A stretch of 64,000 nucleotides of DNA from Ligula intestinalis (Eukaryota; Platyhelminthes; Cestoda; Diphyllobothriidea; Diphyllobothriidae). This document shows, one piece after another, positions 13,380 to 24,965 of this stretch; positions within the stretch are counted from its first letter, which is position 1, and each line of letters opens with the position of its first letter. The DNA lies in contig JAYGXS010000007.1 in assembly GCA_036362985.1 (NCBI GenBank), positions 4,048,957-4,112,956 on the forward strand. The letters run 5' to 3'. A program made the translations under genes and the position numbers. Under the pieces are notes generated by a model. That model was given only the letters and a program-made list of their open reading frames with translations. It did no database searches and had not been told where the DNA came from.

Positions 13380-13680
13380 CCAACTAAGTGGTAAGCCCTA
13401 GACACTTTGCGGTTGCGTTTGAGATGTGAATGGTAGATTAATTGCTAGCCAGTCGGCTGAACCTGATCTCTGGACTGGACACTTCGGACACGTCCTCAAC
13501 TTTCTCAGCAAAATGTCGCAACCTCACTCCCCTCTGCAGCGGTATTTTAATCATATACAGCCTGCAAAGTCTCGTGCGACATCCTCTCCGAAGACGAAAT
13601 CGCCGCAGCAATTCAGAGGCTGTAGAACAACAAGGCGTCCGCAGAGCACTGTTTTCCCGCTAAAACTGAAACAGAAATTT
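13380..13680 (+). pseudogene. RTE-like reverse-transcriptase remnant
   Basis: Conceptual reading across a frameshift gives NGRLIASQSAE, then WTGHF..VLN, and in another frame LSEDEIAAAIQRL-stop-NNKASAEH. This is the order seen just before the reverse transcriptase palm in RTE-clade non-LTR retrotransposons: a 'G.LI.D.S' segment, a 'W..HF..LLN' segment, then 'EI..AI..L.N.KAPG.DG'. There is one in-frame TAG (near 13622) and at least one frame change. Only about 75 residues remain; the catalytic palm motifs are absent. The family assignment is from memory of the consensus. Confidence 0.55.
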
Positions 13681-14361
13681 TATTTGCAATACTCTCTTGT
13701 GCACACCAAAATAATTATTATTAACGGTTTATTAAAAATTACGAAGCGCACAAATTCGCGGAAAATGATTTTGATGATTTTTCAAACAGCGTTAAAAAAC
13801 AAAACCATACATTTGCATTTAAAATCTCACGTGGCAGCTTGGTGTTTTTGTCAGTGCAAACTGCTTTGCAAAACCGTGTGAAAATATTCGGCCAAACATC
13901 TCGGCAATTTTGTTTCTACTTTTGACTGTTAAAGTAATTCCAGCCATAAGTCACAAAAAGGAAAATACAGAGTACTCGAAAGGCCCACTTGATGAAAGTG
14001 TTATTGCGTACTAGTCAGTGCAATATGATACTTACTGCCAATACATACGAACATGCACGTACCGGAATTAATTTAGAATGAGATGATGCGATTGCTGAAA
14101 CATGACTCTTAGTTGCCTGACGTCTGATGATCCCTCGCAGATCCCTCGTCAGAGATATTAGCAAAAACCGTAGCAGATACAGATTGCTCATGCGTACGGA
14201 CTTGCATTGTTGGGAGAATGCACGTATTATGAGATGGCAGAGTTATGATAATTAACGACACCTCTATCGAGGACAACTGTCCGTTTATCCACTTATTGCT
14301 CGATGACCGGTGTCATGATGGAATTAAGCAGCATGAATGCTCGCCCCAATGGCCGTCGACT

Positions 14362-14505
14362 GCCTTCTCGTACCCCCTTTAAATGATGCTTGTTTTCGGG
14401 GAAGCTCTTATTCCTGATGGTGGCCTTTCCACCGCCTTCTCGTACCCCCTTTAAATGCTGCTTGTTTTCGGGGAAGCTCTTATTCCTGATGGTGGACTTT
14501 CCACC
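14362..14505 (+). repeat. 72-base tandem duplication
   Basis: Two nearly identical 72-base units (14362-14433 and 14434-14505) each start 'gccttctcgtacccc' and end near 'tttccac'. I see only about two mismatches between them ('aaatgatgct' versus 'aaatgctgct', 'gtggcc' versus 'gtggac'). This is much younger than the divergence from the copy at 59.4 kb, which shows one unit. Each unit ends in a GGTGG...CCACC inverted repeat. Confidence 0.9.
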
Positions 14506-14598
14506 CCTCTCTCATCCTTCCTCTTAGTCCACCTCCTCTGTGACGTTTGATTGGTTCCTTTCCCCTAGAACTGCCACTTGCTGTCAGTAAACGCTTTA

Positions 14599-14638
14599 AT
14601 CTGTGACGATGGACTGCCGAAAGAGCTCGAAAACTCAG
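14599..14638 (+). ncRNA. Degenerate hammerhead-like motif in R14
   Basis: The order is a CTGTGACGA block (consensus CTGANGA), a possible stem II 'GGACT...AGCTC', then CGAAAACTCAG. Comparison with the partner at 59406-59446 suggests an ancestral CTGANGA...GAAACGCTCAG arrangement. As written, the core is broken, so it is unlikely to cleave. Confidence 0.3.
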
Positions 14639-14929
14639 AATAACAATCAACATGAACCGCTGCCCGACCTTCCTTCTTCCGCAATCATGCAAATACCTGG
14701 AACGTGAACGTACTCATTCATTCGTAGTGACTTTTCATTTTCGACTTCCACATTTTCGAACGTGTGGAAGCAGTGTGGCGAAATTTGAAATTTTAAAGTT
14801 GTGGCTAATATATAAACACATATATTAACACACATATAAACTTAATGAGAGCAAATTATCTCGGGAGATAAACATTTTTTAAATCGCGAATTATGCGAGT
14901 CCTAGTTCGAGGGCACAAGTTTGTACACA

Positions 14930-15290
14930 CGTGCAATCACCAGCCAATCCTTATTAATTTGAGTAAAAAATTCGCCATTTACCAACGCCGGGGGTCCAGG
15001 TTGCCAAGCAAACCTTTATTCATTTTCCACCATGTCATCAGGTTACGGCCTGCACGCCAGTCATCAAACAAGATACGCACCACTGTGTAAGTCTCTTCAA
15101 TTTGGTTGACATTAAGTGTACAGTATTATATTTATTGTATACTGTACATACCCCAACTTCCTGTGGGTGAATAATCCGTTTCGGCTTCAGTCAGTGCTAT
15201 GTATCTGATGAAGGATCCGCGACGGAGTACGACACTTCAGGCAAATAAAGGTAATTTACTTGCAATGGCACCTTCCTCTTCTCTTACTTT
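14930..15290 (+). mobile_element. PLE-1 fragment, plus strand (3' UTR and terminus)
   Basis: Blocks match the 3' part of PLE-1 in order: 15044-15095 ('ggcctgcacgccagtcatc', 'cgcaccact'), 15117-15150 ('cagtattat', 'tatactgtacata'), a perfect CTGATGA box at 15205-15211 followed by 'aggatccgcgacgg', a damaged cleavage box GACACTTC (family GAAACGTC), then 'caggcaaataaag' and a degraded terminal signature ending in a CTTCCTCTTCTC tail. The piece lies tail to tail with the minus-strand copy that begins at 15614. Confidence 0.65.
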
Positions 15291-15613
15291 ATCTTCCCAT
15301 AAAAGTAACTACACCCGACTGTTCTTTTGTATCCTGGACCGTCGTGAACGACGGTATCCACCAAAGCGTGATAAAAATTTGTGCGTCAATGCGTTTTTTA
15401 ATCTAACGAATGTATAAACTATCTACTGCATTCATCCAAATTGTATCGGATGCAAGAGTCTGAATTGCCGCATGCAGTATAAAGTGCAGTGGCCAAAAGG
15501 AACCAGGTGCTCGTCTCTGCTTAGTGTGCACATCCCAGTTTAACCAGGTTTTTTATAACTGCAGTGGGTTTGCTTCACTCTTATATAATCAAACGAATGA
15601 TAAAGGCCACATA

Positions 15614-16640
15614 AGAAGAGGTTATGATTACTGGAACAAGACTTTTATTATTCGGACGTTTTGGATTTCGTCCGAAATCCTGAAACAATGGTGACAGTAG
15701 CACAGTCAAAGTCATGCGCAGATATGGTTGAAACAAGCATTTTTTGCACGGTATTTATAATTATTAGTGGTCATCTACGTGCGTGCGATAATTTAATTCT
15801 TCGGTACCCACCACTACACATTAATTCATGCGGCACTGGCTTGACATTTCGCATTCGACTAACTTACTGCCACAATTGCCGTGTCAGCGTCAGATAGGGC
15901 CTGATAATTGCGTTAAAATCATGCCTTCTGCCGACAGATGTTATTCTGTGCCCGACCCGTCCTACGTGCATACTTTTGTTGCTCAGGAAACGTTTCGGTA
16001 CACCCTATGAGAACGCCAAATCGTTGCGTTTGTTGATGGACTAAGTGCCTGAAAACCATGACTTCAGCAGCTTGCGGCTCATGCGGTTGTTCCAGCTTGC
16101 GACGATTTTGGCTGCGTCAAACTTTAAAATACGGCTGGGTCCCACCGTTTGAGCTGTAACGTGAGAATTGGCGTAATTCTTCCCCAGCGCCGCTGCATGC
16201 TCGGCCATTCGCGTCCGAAGTAATCTCCCGGTTTCTGTGACCAAGTTGCTTTGTCCAAAACTACACCAGATCCGGTAAACGACTCTAGCCGTTTCCTGTC
16301 GTGGCAGTGGGTCTTTCGGCCTCATGATCCGGTGCCTGATGGTTGCTTCTGGCCTGTGCGCAACTCCAACTCCAAGTGGGGTGAGTAGGCGGCTGACCGC
16401 TTCCGATACATTCTTCAAGTATGGAGGGGCCCACCAAACAGTTGGGCCATTTAGACATGGCTTCTTCTCTCAGTTGCGCGTGCGTTTTTTGACATGATTG
16501 CGTGGGTAAACATTCGCTCTAAGTACCTATCCAAAGAGTTTTAACCCATCCAGTTTTGTATTTAACTTTGCTGCAATGTGTCTCAACGCGCTGTTAAAAC
16601 GCTCTTACGCAGCTGCGTCTGTGACCGACTGGGTGGTTGC
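15614..16640 (-). mobile_element. PLE-1 fragment, minus strand (GIY-YIG region to terminus)
   Basis: About 1.03 kb of PLE-1 read on the minus strand, from a coding segment upstream of the endonuclease (16420-16640) through GIY-YIG (16041-16420) and the UTR to the 3' terminus (15614-15700). The terminus still shows 'gattactggaacaaga', 'ttttattattcggacgttt' and 'atttcgtccgaaat', the equivalents of the terminal signature and hammerhead arms, but both core boxes are mutated. It extends slightly further 5' than the arms at 32.9 and 36.5 kb, so it helps to place where those arms are truncated. Confidence 0.75.
16041..16600 (-). pseudogene. PLE-1 GIY-YIG endonuclease remnant
   Basis: A frame of 125 codons starts at the conserved linker MKNVSEAVSRLLTPLGVGV, followed by VAHRPEATIR and then the GIY-YIG core VVYRIWCSFGQSNLVTETGR, in which the usual YVGE reads LVTE, so the second motif is damaged. 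The helix RLLRTRMAEHAAA and the late KLLKSWFSG segment (normally ELLESWF, which carries the metal-binding glutamate) follow. Upstream, 'LRHIAAKLN' matches the preceding coding segment in another frame. The lost YIG tyrosine and the Glu-to-Lys change suggest it is inactive. Confidence 0.75.
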
Positions 16641-18719
16641 TGTTGTAGTTCAAAACATGCATAATGTTGATTGCTTTCCTAACCACTCAGTGTTACCGAC
16701 TTTTCCCTGGAATAGCTTAATCACTCAACAAATTCAGGAATGATCAGGAAACGTGCTGTTCTTGTTCGACTTTGCTGGTCGAACAATGCAGCAAACTCAT
16801 CAATCTTGATAATTTGTAAGCGAAGGACTTGCGAATCTGGTGGTGATGACATACAGTTTAAAAATGGGTAGAATAAGCTTAGATAAAAGGCGCTATTTAG
16901 ACAGGATATGTGGATTATAAAAACCAAACAGAAGCTAAAATTAGTTTCATACGGAGAACAAAAACATTCGTGATTTGATCCGCTTGCTGAAAGCTGAACT
17001 TCAGTTGTTTTGTGCCCTCTCCCTCTATGAAACTGCAGTCTCCACTCTGCTGGAAATCTGGTTCCTATCATGTTTATTTTCGGAACACTCATCTGTTGAC
17101 TGCATGCTGACAGGAAGCAAATATTGGCATGTTGGCAGCACTGACAGACAACCATTTCGGACTAGTTTTTACATGACTACAGCAAGGCACATGACACGAG
17201 GTGGAGAGTTTAAATGTCACTAATGAAAACCTCACCGTCTGGCGCATTTGAATTAAAAGCGGCTCTAAGAATTCCTCAAAAGAGTACTTAATAAAAAGTA
17301 AACAATTTAAATTATTAAGTCATACCAAGTTGGCATTTTTATAATAAATAATGTTCACATACCAAATATAACTTTGCATAATGTATTTTATATTCTTCAG
17401 GTCATCCGTTAAGTCATTTGTTTAAAAAATGTCCAAATGAACATTATGTCGGTGTTTTAAAAAAGAAAATATGAATTTTAAATGTGTCTGTAATAGTGCG
17501 ATCGTGTGGTCTAGAAATTAATTGATACAGGAGGCTTGCCTTAGCGGTGGAAAACTAAGCTTTCGAAAGTAAATGAAAGATCACAATGGAAAATGCCCCA
17601 ATTTGAGCAAACGTTCATTAACGTGTGTAAAATCAAACTGATTATTCGTAAAAATATTATTTATAATTATTATAAATTACTGTGACATAGCTAGATTAAA
17701 ATTATATAACATGTTTGTAGATGTCAGTAAAAGAAACAGAAGGGTGCACATAAGCCACAACATTTTTATTATAATTCGAATAGCTTATATCTTGGCGTTG
17801 AGGCCTGAGGCAAACATTTTCACACTTGGTTACTTTTAAAATAAATTGTGCCATTTTTACGAGTGTATTGATTGATGAGATCACACATAGATCCTAAAAG
17901 TCAGTCATGCAACGTTAAACAGGTGAAGTCTGGTCAATTAATAATCTCAGCAGAGCTGGCAAACGTAATCTGCTATTAGAATAACTGAAAAATTGCCTAA
18001 ATCTAAAAACAATAGCTTCATTTGTTTACGATCGTACATTATAAGGAAGACAAGGTTTTTCTCCAAAAAATATGTAGGTAAAACATGGTAAATATTGTTT
18101 TCTATATCCAATGTTTAACAGCGCCAATCAGGCAGTAATATGAATGACGAAAACAAACATAATGTAACGTAATAATTTTGTACGATCTAGAAGATTAGCA
18201 ATACTATGAAAACCAGTGAAAAAAGTACAGTTTTTTAAAATTTTCTTTGCATAATTGATCGAATGGTTTTACATTTTAAGCCAACATTGCTATGTTAAAT
18301 GGTTGTTCAATATTTTTTCTTACTGTTTTCAAATATTGCACCACCAGCGTTTTTTTACCTCACTGGCTCTATTGATTGCTTTTTTAACATGTTAATACAA
18401 CGTTAGCAGTAGAAGATGGACGCGAGCTGACGCGCATGATTTTTAGTAAATGTCTTAAAGGTAAAACGGAAAATATTAAGCGGTCAGGGATTCCGAGATC
18501 AACTGACAAAATCAAAAGTTTTTATGCTTATTTATAATTCACAACCGAACTACGCGGACGTTCTTGTCAGCTAAAAACTATTGAGACGGTAGTTATAGCG
18601 AGTATTTGCAAAGAGCCGCTTAAACGTTAAGAGTGCACGCGCCTATGCCCACGTTTGCATTCCATGGTTTCCACATGTATGCTTAACGCGTTATTAGTTG
18701 GGTTTATGAATATTTCTCT

Positions 18720-18990
18720 CCCCAACATGTTAAATTTAGGGGAACCAGGCAAAATTACGGGCATCAGCTAACGATTGTAAGCTAATTTTTGCGCAAATGT
18801 ATGATTTATGTGCGCACATTCTTACAGTTTGCAATGCTGAATGTGAGCGGAAAATGTGTTCAAGCGTGGTTAAATAGCAACCAGTCGTTTTTAAAATGAA
18901 GGGGTAGGTAATATCTGCAGCAAAATAGTCTTCTGGCACATACAACGAAAGGACCAAACATTTTGCCTTTTAATGTGTTCCTAAATAGAT
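18720..18990 (+). repeat. Small dispersed repeat D, copy 1
   Basis: A core of about 48 bases at 18783-18830 ('tttttgcgcaaatgtatga', then 'gtgcgcacattcttacagt') recurs at 20150-20194 and 21222-21269. A second block, 'ggaccaaacattttgcc' and 'ttttaatgtgttcc' (18951-18980), recurs in copy 3 at about 21363-21393 at similar spacing. No coding capacity was seen; class unknown. Confidence 0.5.
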
Positions 18991-20089
18991 GAGTAATTTT
19001 TTTGTAGCACCCGATAAGTGGCTTTATTCCACCCAGGCAAAATCCATTTAAATCTTTATTAAGTTATGATAAATGTCATAGAAAACTTCTTAAAGTTGTG
19101 CTTTCATTTTTTTAAAATTGAAACAGAGATTAAATTTTTAAAAATATTGAAATAAATAAGCATAATTTCAGGAAAATGTCTAAGTAACATAAAAATCATA
19201 TGGAAAAACTGAGTTACACAGAAATAGTTTTTAATGAAATATATAATGAACTTAATCTGATTAATTGAATGGCTTTCAGACATGGTGTGAGCTGCTTTAT
19301 TAAAATGACACATAAAACATGGTTTTTTATGTTCAATAAAATGTTTTAATTTGACGATTGTAGCAGAGAAAAAATGTGCTATCGCATTAAATGCGCATTC
19401 GATTAATGAGAAGATTTACGCCCACTTAGCTTTCGACATAATGTCAGAATCTTTGTCGCCGCAAGATGGGGATTTTTAACCAAACTTCTTTATAACCACC
19501 TTGTCGAAACCACATTCTGCAAAAATGTTAAAATTATTACTGTTCAATTCGCAATTGCTAATAAGATTCAATTTCAGAGAGAAACGTATTTTTCTTATTT
19601 CAATCATTAAATGGCAGAGTCGATCTCTATTAAAGGATGGGCATGGGCAAACACAACTTTTCGGTATTGGACTTTCTTAGGTTTGAAGTTATCTGTATAA
19701 TGCATTTTGTACAATTTCTAAGTAAATTAAACAATATCGGATAAGTCAAATATGGCATTAAAAAGAAGACGCTTTTATTCATTTAACCTTAGTATTAAAG
19801 CAGAAAACCCTATATTTGAAAACAATCCAGACTGCGTCCTCCAGATACATGCAATCAATATTAAGCGGCTATAGATGCAGAGAAAAACGGACAAATTCAA
19901 GGTTATTCTAGATATTTTGACTTACAAACTGAATTTTCTGCATTTTAATATTAAGGTAAAAATGCTTGGGTACGCATCTACAACCAGCGGTCATTAATAA
20001 ACTTTTAAAAGTTTGCAATTACGCGTCGTCCATGTTTGCGTTCCTTTTGTGATTTAAGCCTAATTTATTGAATTTATTCGTAATTAAGT

Positions 20090-20260
20090 CAGTCTTATGT
20101 TCAATTCACAATAAACGTGAACAAAATCCGCAGAAAACGGTTTAAAGCCCATTTTTGAGCATATTTATGCAAAGTGTGCACACATGCTTACCGTTGAAGA
20201 TTCTGAAAGTGTGTCAAACTATTTTTCAGTCAGGTTCATTCGCTGTACGTCTTCTACTTC
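20090..20260 (+). repeat. Small dispersed repeat D, copy 2
   Basis: Shares the core with copies 1 and 3 ('cccatttttgagcatattta', then 'gtgtgcacacatgcttacc') and an upstream block 'caattcacaataaacgtga' that matches copy 3. The downstream second block was not found here. Confidence 0.45.
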
Positions 20261-20427
20261 CGAATTAGTTGACACTATTTACAAAGAAAAACATCTTCCA
20301 GGTGTAAAAATACTAGAAGCAAAGCATTTGTTTGTTCGATTGCTTAGTTTGCGTGCATGATTATATTTTTTGTGGTGCCTTGTAACAAAAACTAGATTTC
20401 AAACAAAATAATGTGTTTTAGCGTTTA

Positions 20428-20457
20428 TTTGTTTATTAAAAATATTAAATAAACAAA
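20428..20457. repeat. AT-only perfect inverted repeat
   Basis: TTTGTTTATT (20428-20437) and its exact complement AATAAACAAA (20448-20457) are separated by 10 bases, inside an A/T low-complexity stretch (20400-20525). It could form a hairpin but is not unusual for such composition. Confidence 0.7.
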
Positions 20458-21129
20458 CTTAAATAAATAAAAAAAATTAATTTTAACAAAAAGGTTTGTC
20501 TAAAAAATAAAAATTAATTGAACATCTTTCTTTGGAAACGTATAGGTAACTTAACAGTCTGAGGTCAAAAAAATTAAAAGGATTCAGCATGATTATTTCG
20601 GAAGAGATATATCAGGTGCCGAATCTGAGTTATTATCTTGGTTACGCATATTCATCAAACTGTCTCATTACGGTGAAATGTCAAACAAATATTTACACGT
20701 TGAATGATATTGTTATTGTGAAACAAATAACTGATAGCATAAACACTATCACATAAAATAAAATTGCATTGAGAAAGAAGGGTTTGTTCATGTCCAATTT
20801 GCCACATAATGTCAATCGCCATTGTGATATTTGGGCAAACTTCTTCAAAATTCAAGTTGAACTGATGTTTAAACTTAAATGTACCGTCAACATCAAAGGA
20901 AGCACACGCATTCTAAAGCATCTTTAAGCGCCCACGAAAGTCGTCAAAAATTGGAAAAATGAAGGGCTTGTATAGTTCTTTAGAAACGCAAAATCCATCA
21001 CTCGAACTTTCTATCAGATAAAAAATATCGAGCAGGTGGATGCAATGAACAGTCGTTAACAGCTATTTCTAGTTTTAAAGTAATCAGGAGTCCGCCTATA
21101 ATTGCGTTTCTTGGTATCTGCATGTGTTA

Positions 21130-21400
21130 TCACGGTGCAATAAGTTAAACTTATCCATGATTCAGAAGCCGGCTGGTTCAATTCAGAGAAAAATAGACAG
21201 AAATGCCGGCAACAAAAATGCCCATTTTTTGCGCACATGTATGCATAATGTGTGCAGATGCTTATTGTCTTAGACCCTGGATGTGTGCCAGAAAGGGTGT
21301 TGTGGTCGGCAAAATTAGCCACTATGCACAAAAATGAAACTTCGTCCAGCTATTAAATAACTCGGGCCAAACAATTTGACTTTTCATGTGTTGCTACCCG
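21130..21400 (+). repeat. Small dispersed repeat D, copy 3
   Basis: Contains both conserved blocks of the family: the core at 21222-21269 ('cccattttttgcgcacatg', then 'tgtgtgcagatgcttatt') and 'gggccaaacaatttgac' with 'ttttcatgtgttgc' near 21363-21393. It is the best copy for building a consensus. Confidence 0.5.
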
Positions 21401-24400
21401 GAAAATGTGTCTGACTGACAAATGTTTAGGCTGCGCATGATAATCGGGGGTATTTGAAATGCAATATCCAGTACAATTTTTATTCAAATTTTAAAATTAT
21501 TATAAATTCTTTTCAACAGTTTAGTTGCTTCCATTTGCATAGATGCAAATTTAGTCAAGCAGCGATGGTAAGCTAATTAATAAGTAACTTATTAATCAGA
21601 TTTGGCAAATAATAAATGTGCAGAAGTTTAAAGAAGAAAATTATAATTCCCTCGAATTGATTAATTCCAGTTCTTACACACATGGCGTAAAACTATCACA
21701 TTACCGTGAAATCTAAAGTTAATATCGGCATCTGTAAGAAAACTTTAAAGTTCTGCTACGTATAAAAGACGGTCGTTGTACTTCTTTGTTAAATATGTTT
21801 TTGATTAGAAAATATGTGTATTAATGCCTGTCATTCAGCATCCCATGTGGGCCACATTTCATCAATCATTTGTCTAGCTGCATTGATAATCAACATTCTG
21901 CAAAAGTGATTGCATGATGAGTATTTTATTGCAAATAGGAGTCCATTTTGCAGCAAAAGTAGAACAAGTAATTTTTATTTTTATTTTATAGCAGATAACC
22001 ATTGTATTATGTGGTAAGCATGAGGAAATGACACTATTTGTTGTTAAAATACTGTTTATATATACGTATCTGTGTTAAACTTCATTATGCTGCCATTTTA
22101 AAACTTGTGAAGTTAAATTAACATTAAATCCCAAATTTTTCCTGAAACAGATTATATAGCTGTTAGACCTAGAATTTAATCTGTCAAAGCTGGTTGCAGA
22201 AACACCAGCCTTTTTTGAAATTCTAACGGTGTTGCGTGAGCTATTTACAGGTTGCATTCAGTTTATGATGTCTTGCATGCATGAGACAGCACAAACTGAT
22301 GAGGTTTTTTGAATACTTCAGTATCAAACTGATGACGCAAAAATATGAGAGAATTTTGCTTGTCTACGATAAAAGCAGATACAAGTACCCATTCTTAAAA
22401 ACACCTGCAACCATTTTACACAGGAATATGCTTTTTTAGATTGCAATGCAACTTTTAACCGTATAAACGTGAACAAATTGTCATACGTATGAGAATTGGC
22501 AGGCTTTTCGCATTTATAGTTAGTGATACCTTGCATAAATTCTAATCAGACACTTTTCATGAAAAATTTGCTTTTTTATCTGACATGGAAGTAAGGCAAA
22601 CTGCTGCTACACTGCCATAATGTCAAGAATGCATTTTAATATAAAAACACCATGAACAACTGTTAAGACAGTTAAAAATTAAAGCAAATTTACAAAGCCC
22701 TTTGCGTCTCGCAAGATGTATTCTTATGTGGTCTCACCGCGCGGTTGAAATTAAATAGGCTTAACTTGGCAGCAAACTACTTATTTTCATACAGGAATAA
22801 AAACGCGCGTGACGTACTATGCTTGACCTGCAGTATGCAAATGTATTATCGTTGGAAGGTTGCTGTTGTTATCCTACAGTAATCGCTGAAAAATAACCTT
22901 ACAAATAACATAAATTTACACAGTTTAGTTAAAACACGTTTGAGTACACCTCACGTGACTTTGTGTCGAAAAATATTTATATATTCATCTTGACTTGGAG
23001 GTGTCATAAGCATTGGTCAGCCTTCCCTGAGCCATTCTCCTGTCAGACACCGTACGCAAGCTGGCAATTACATATGACTTAATTTAAACAATTTTTTCTA
23101 AACCTGCACGCTTTGTAGTTGATATCCTTACGTACGCGCCTGGCGTGCTCGAAGGTACTTATACATATCTTGACTGAAAAGTAAATATTTTCATCAAATA
23201 ATGAAAACTCTGGACGTAAACTATATCCCGCATGAGAGAAATGCTAGCATTCTAGAGTGCGCAGTATGCAAATGCAACATAATTTAAAGATTAACAATGT
23301 CACAAAATACTCCTCAATATACAGTAGACGTCAAAGATCACGCAAAATGTTGACATATGCGAAAGATTGATACTGTTTCGCTAGACGGCATTGGCCTTAT
23401 TTGTGATACTGACTGTCGTGTTGTTTATTCTGGAGTCATTTCAGTCATGCTAGGATGCGGGTATTTTAATGAGCATGATGCATTTATTGTAAAAACAAGT
23501 TACATAATTTGGGTGTTTTTTGTCATTTATTTTAATTGTATATATAAATTTAAATGCATTTTATCGAAAACATGCACAAAGCAATTACTTAATGAACAAA
23601 TTTGATAGCAAATAACGCTATATTTAAAGTTTATACTCAAACATTAAGTAAATTTCGGTTTAAAACAAACTGTTCAATTGCCGAAAATTGTTGGAACCTA
23701 GTGGCTGCTACACTCGAATTCAAGTTTTAAAAACTGCGCACTGTGTGAGTCCTGTTTAGGGAAAAGTAAGTTTTCGCCTACTGTTTAAAAAAGAAGTAAC
23801 ATGGTTGTCATAAAATATTAAAAAAGATCTGGTACATATTTAATGCATCATAAGCAACAATAATAAATTAACGAATACGATGTATTATGAATAAACACTT
23901 CACAATAGTAAACATGCTAATAAAAAGCAACATTTTTAAATAGAAAGTGATCCTTTCCTTGAGTATAACGTTTAAAAGATGCACAATTTGCTATAAACAA
24001 GTACGATAAATAATTTTTCCGTGCACTTTTTTCATAAAATGCATTTTGGTTTATACAGGAAGTCATAAATTATTATAAAAAGGCATACTACTGAAGAAGC
24101 CAATTTTTTCAATACACATTTTTCTAGTGGTCAAAACGAAGCTCATTAAAAGCCCGCATCCTAGCATAATTAAATGAGTTAAAAATAGACTACAACATAA
24201 TCAGTATTACAACAATGCCGATTAGCGTGAGACTACCGATCTTTTGTATATGTCGATACGTTGCGTGATCTTTTGCGTCTAGTGTAAATTACTTAAAACA
24301 GTTCTACAAAACGTTTAAAACTATGAGGCCTGATTTCGTTAAACGAATTCACTATACGTTGAGTTCTTTACGGCGTTTGGCACACAAATCATGGTATTAT

Positions 24401-24849
24401 CCTTATAAATGCTCTACATACTACAGAGACGAGCATGAGTTGTACAGATAACGTATCGGCGTCAATAAGAGTCTAGGAGGAAATGCAATCAGACGCATAA
24501 AACGTAATCTGCCACCAGACAGGTTAAGCGGGCAACATTTGCAGCCCAAAAGCCTAGTCTCTCAACAATTCTTTCAATGAAAATTCTTTCAATGATAAGG
24601 GTCATTGACAGTTAAATTTGTCATAAAGTTGTCATAAGAAACACGAATGTTTAGCAGCAAAATTGTTGTCGACTGATGTAGCGTTTATAAAACGCAGATA
24701 AGTGTTGGTGGACGATTTATGTTTTGCTTATTTTTATGCATTAGTGCTTTGCAAATGGTGGCCCTCAGTCCTGCAAAAATTGTTATTCATTTGAATACTT
24801 CTGGCAGTTGGATAATGGCTTAATATGACAACAGTTAAAGCTTCCTAAG

Positions 24850-24965
24850 AACCTGTTTAACAAAATCAGAACCAAGACGAAGAAGGACACTCGATCGCTT
24901 GGACCAATTTTGTATTCACCTGACAGTTCAAGATCTGCCACACATTCATCATCAAAAATACGAGA
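24850..24965 (-). mobile_element. PLE-1 fragment (3' terminus)
   Basis: The plus strand shows 'gaagaagga', then 'cactcgatcgcttggacc', 'ttttgtattcacctgac' and 'attcatcatc', in the order of the PLE-1 terminus. On the minus strand the cleavage-side box reads GAACTGTC and the CTGATGA box reads TTGATGA. This is another ribozyme-dead, tail-only copy with a GAA-rich edge. Upstream coding sequence is not recognisable. Confidence 0.6.

Larger units (their letters stand above)
14362..14640 (+). repeat. Hammerhead-bearing repeat R14, copy 1 (partner at 59402-59608)
   Basis: The reverse complement of this stretch matches 59402-59608 in order: 'tctgagcgttcgggctc' against a 'ctgagttttcgagctc' block, 'ccaatcaaacgtca' in both, a G/A-rich segment (C/T-rich here), and a block reading 'atcaggaataagagcttcc' here against 'gtcagggataatatcttcc' there. 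The combination of a pyrimidine-rich segment with a hammerhead-like block resembles the terminal regions of Penelope-like elements, but no coding part is attached in this copy. The first 72 bases are duplicated in tandem. Confidence 0.6.
16641..24849. other. No recognisable gene; AT-rich with small repeats
   Basis: About 8 kb without a supportable gene. It includes three copies of a small dispersed repeat (18720-18990, 20090-20260, 21130-21400) and an AT-only hairpin (20428-20457). Minus-strand frames at 16721-17155 and 21056-21331 have no recognisable domain. Confidence 0.5.
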
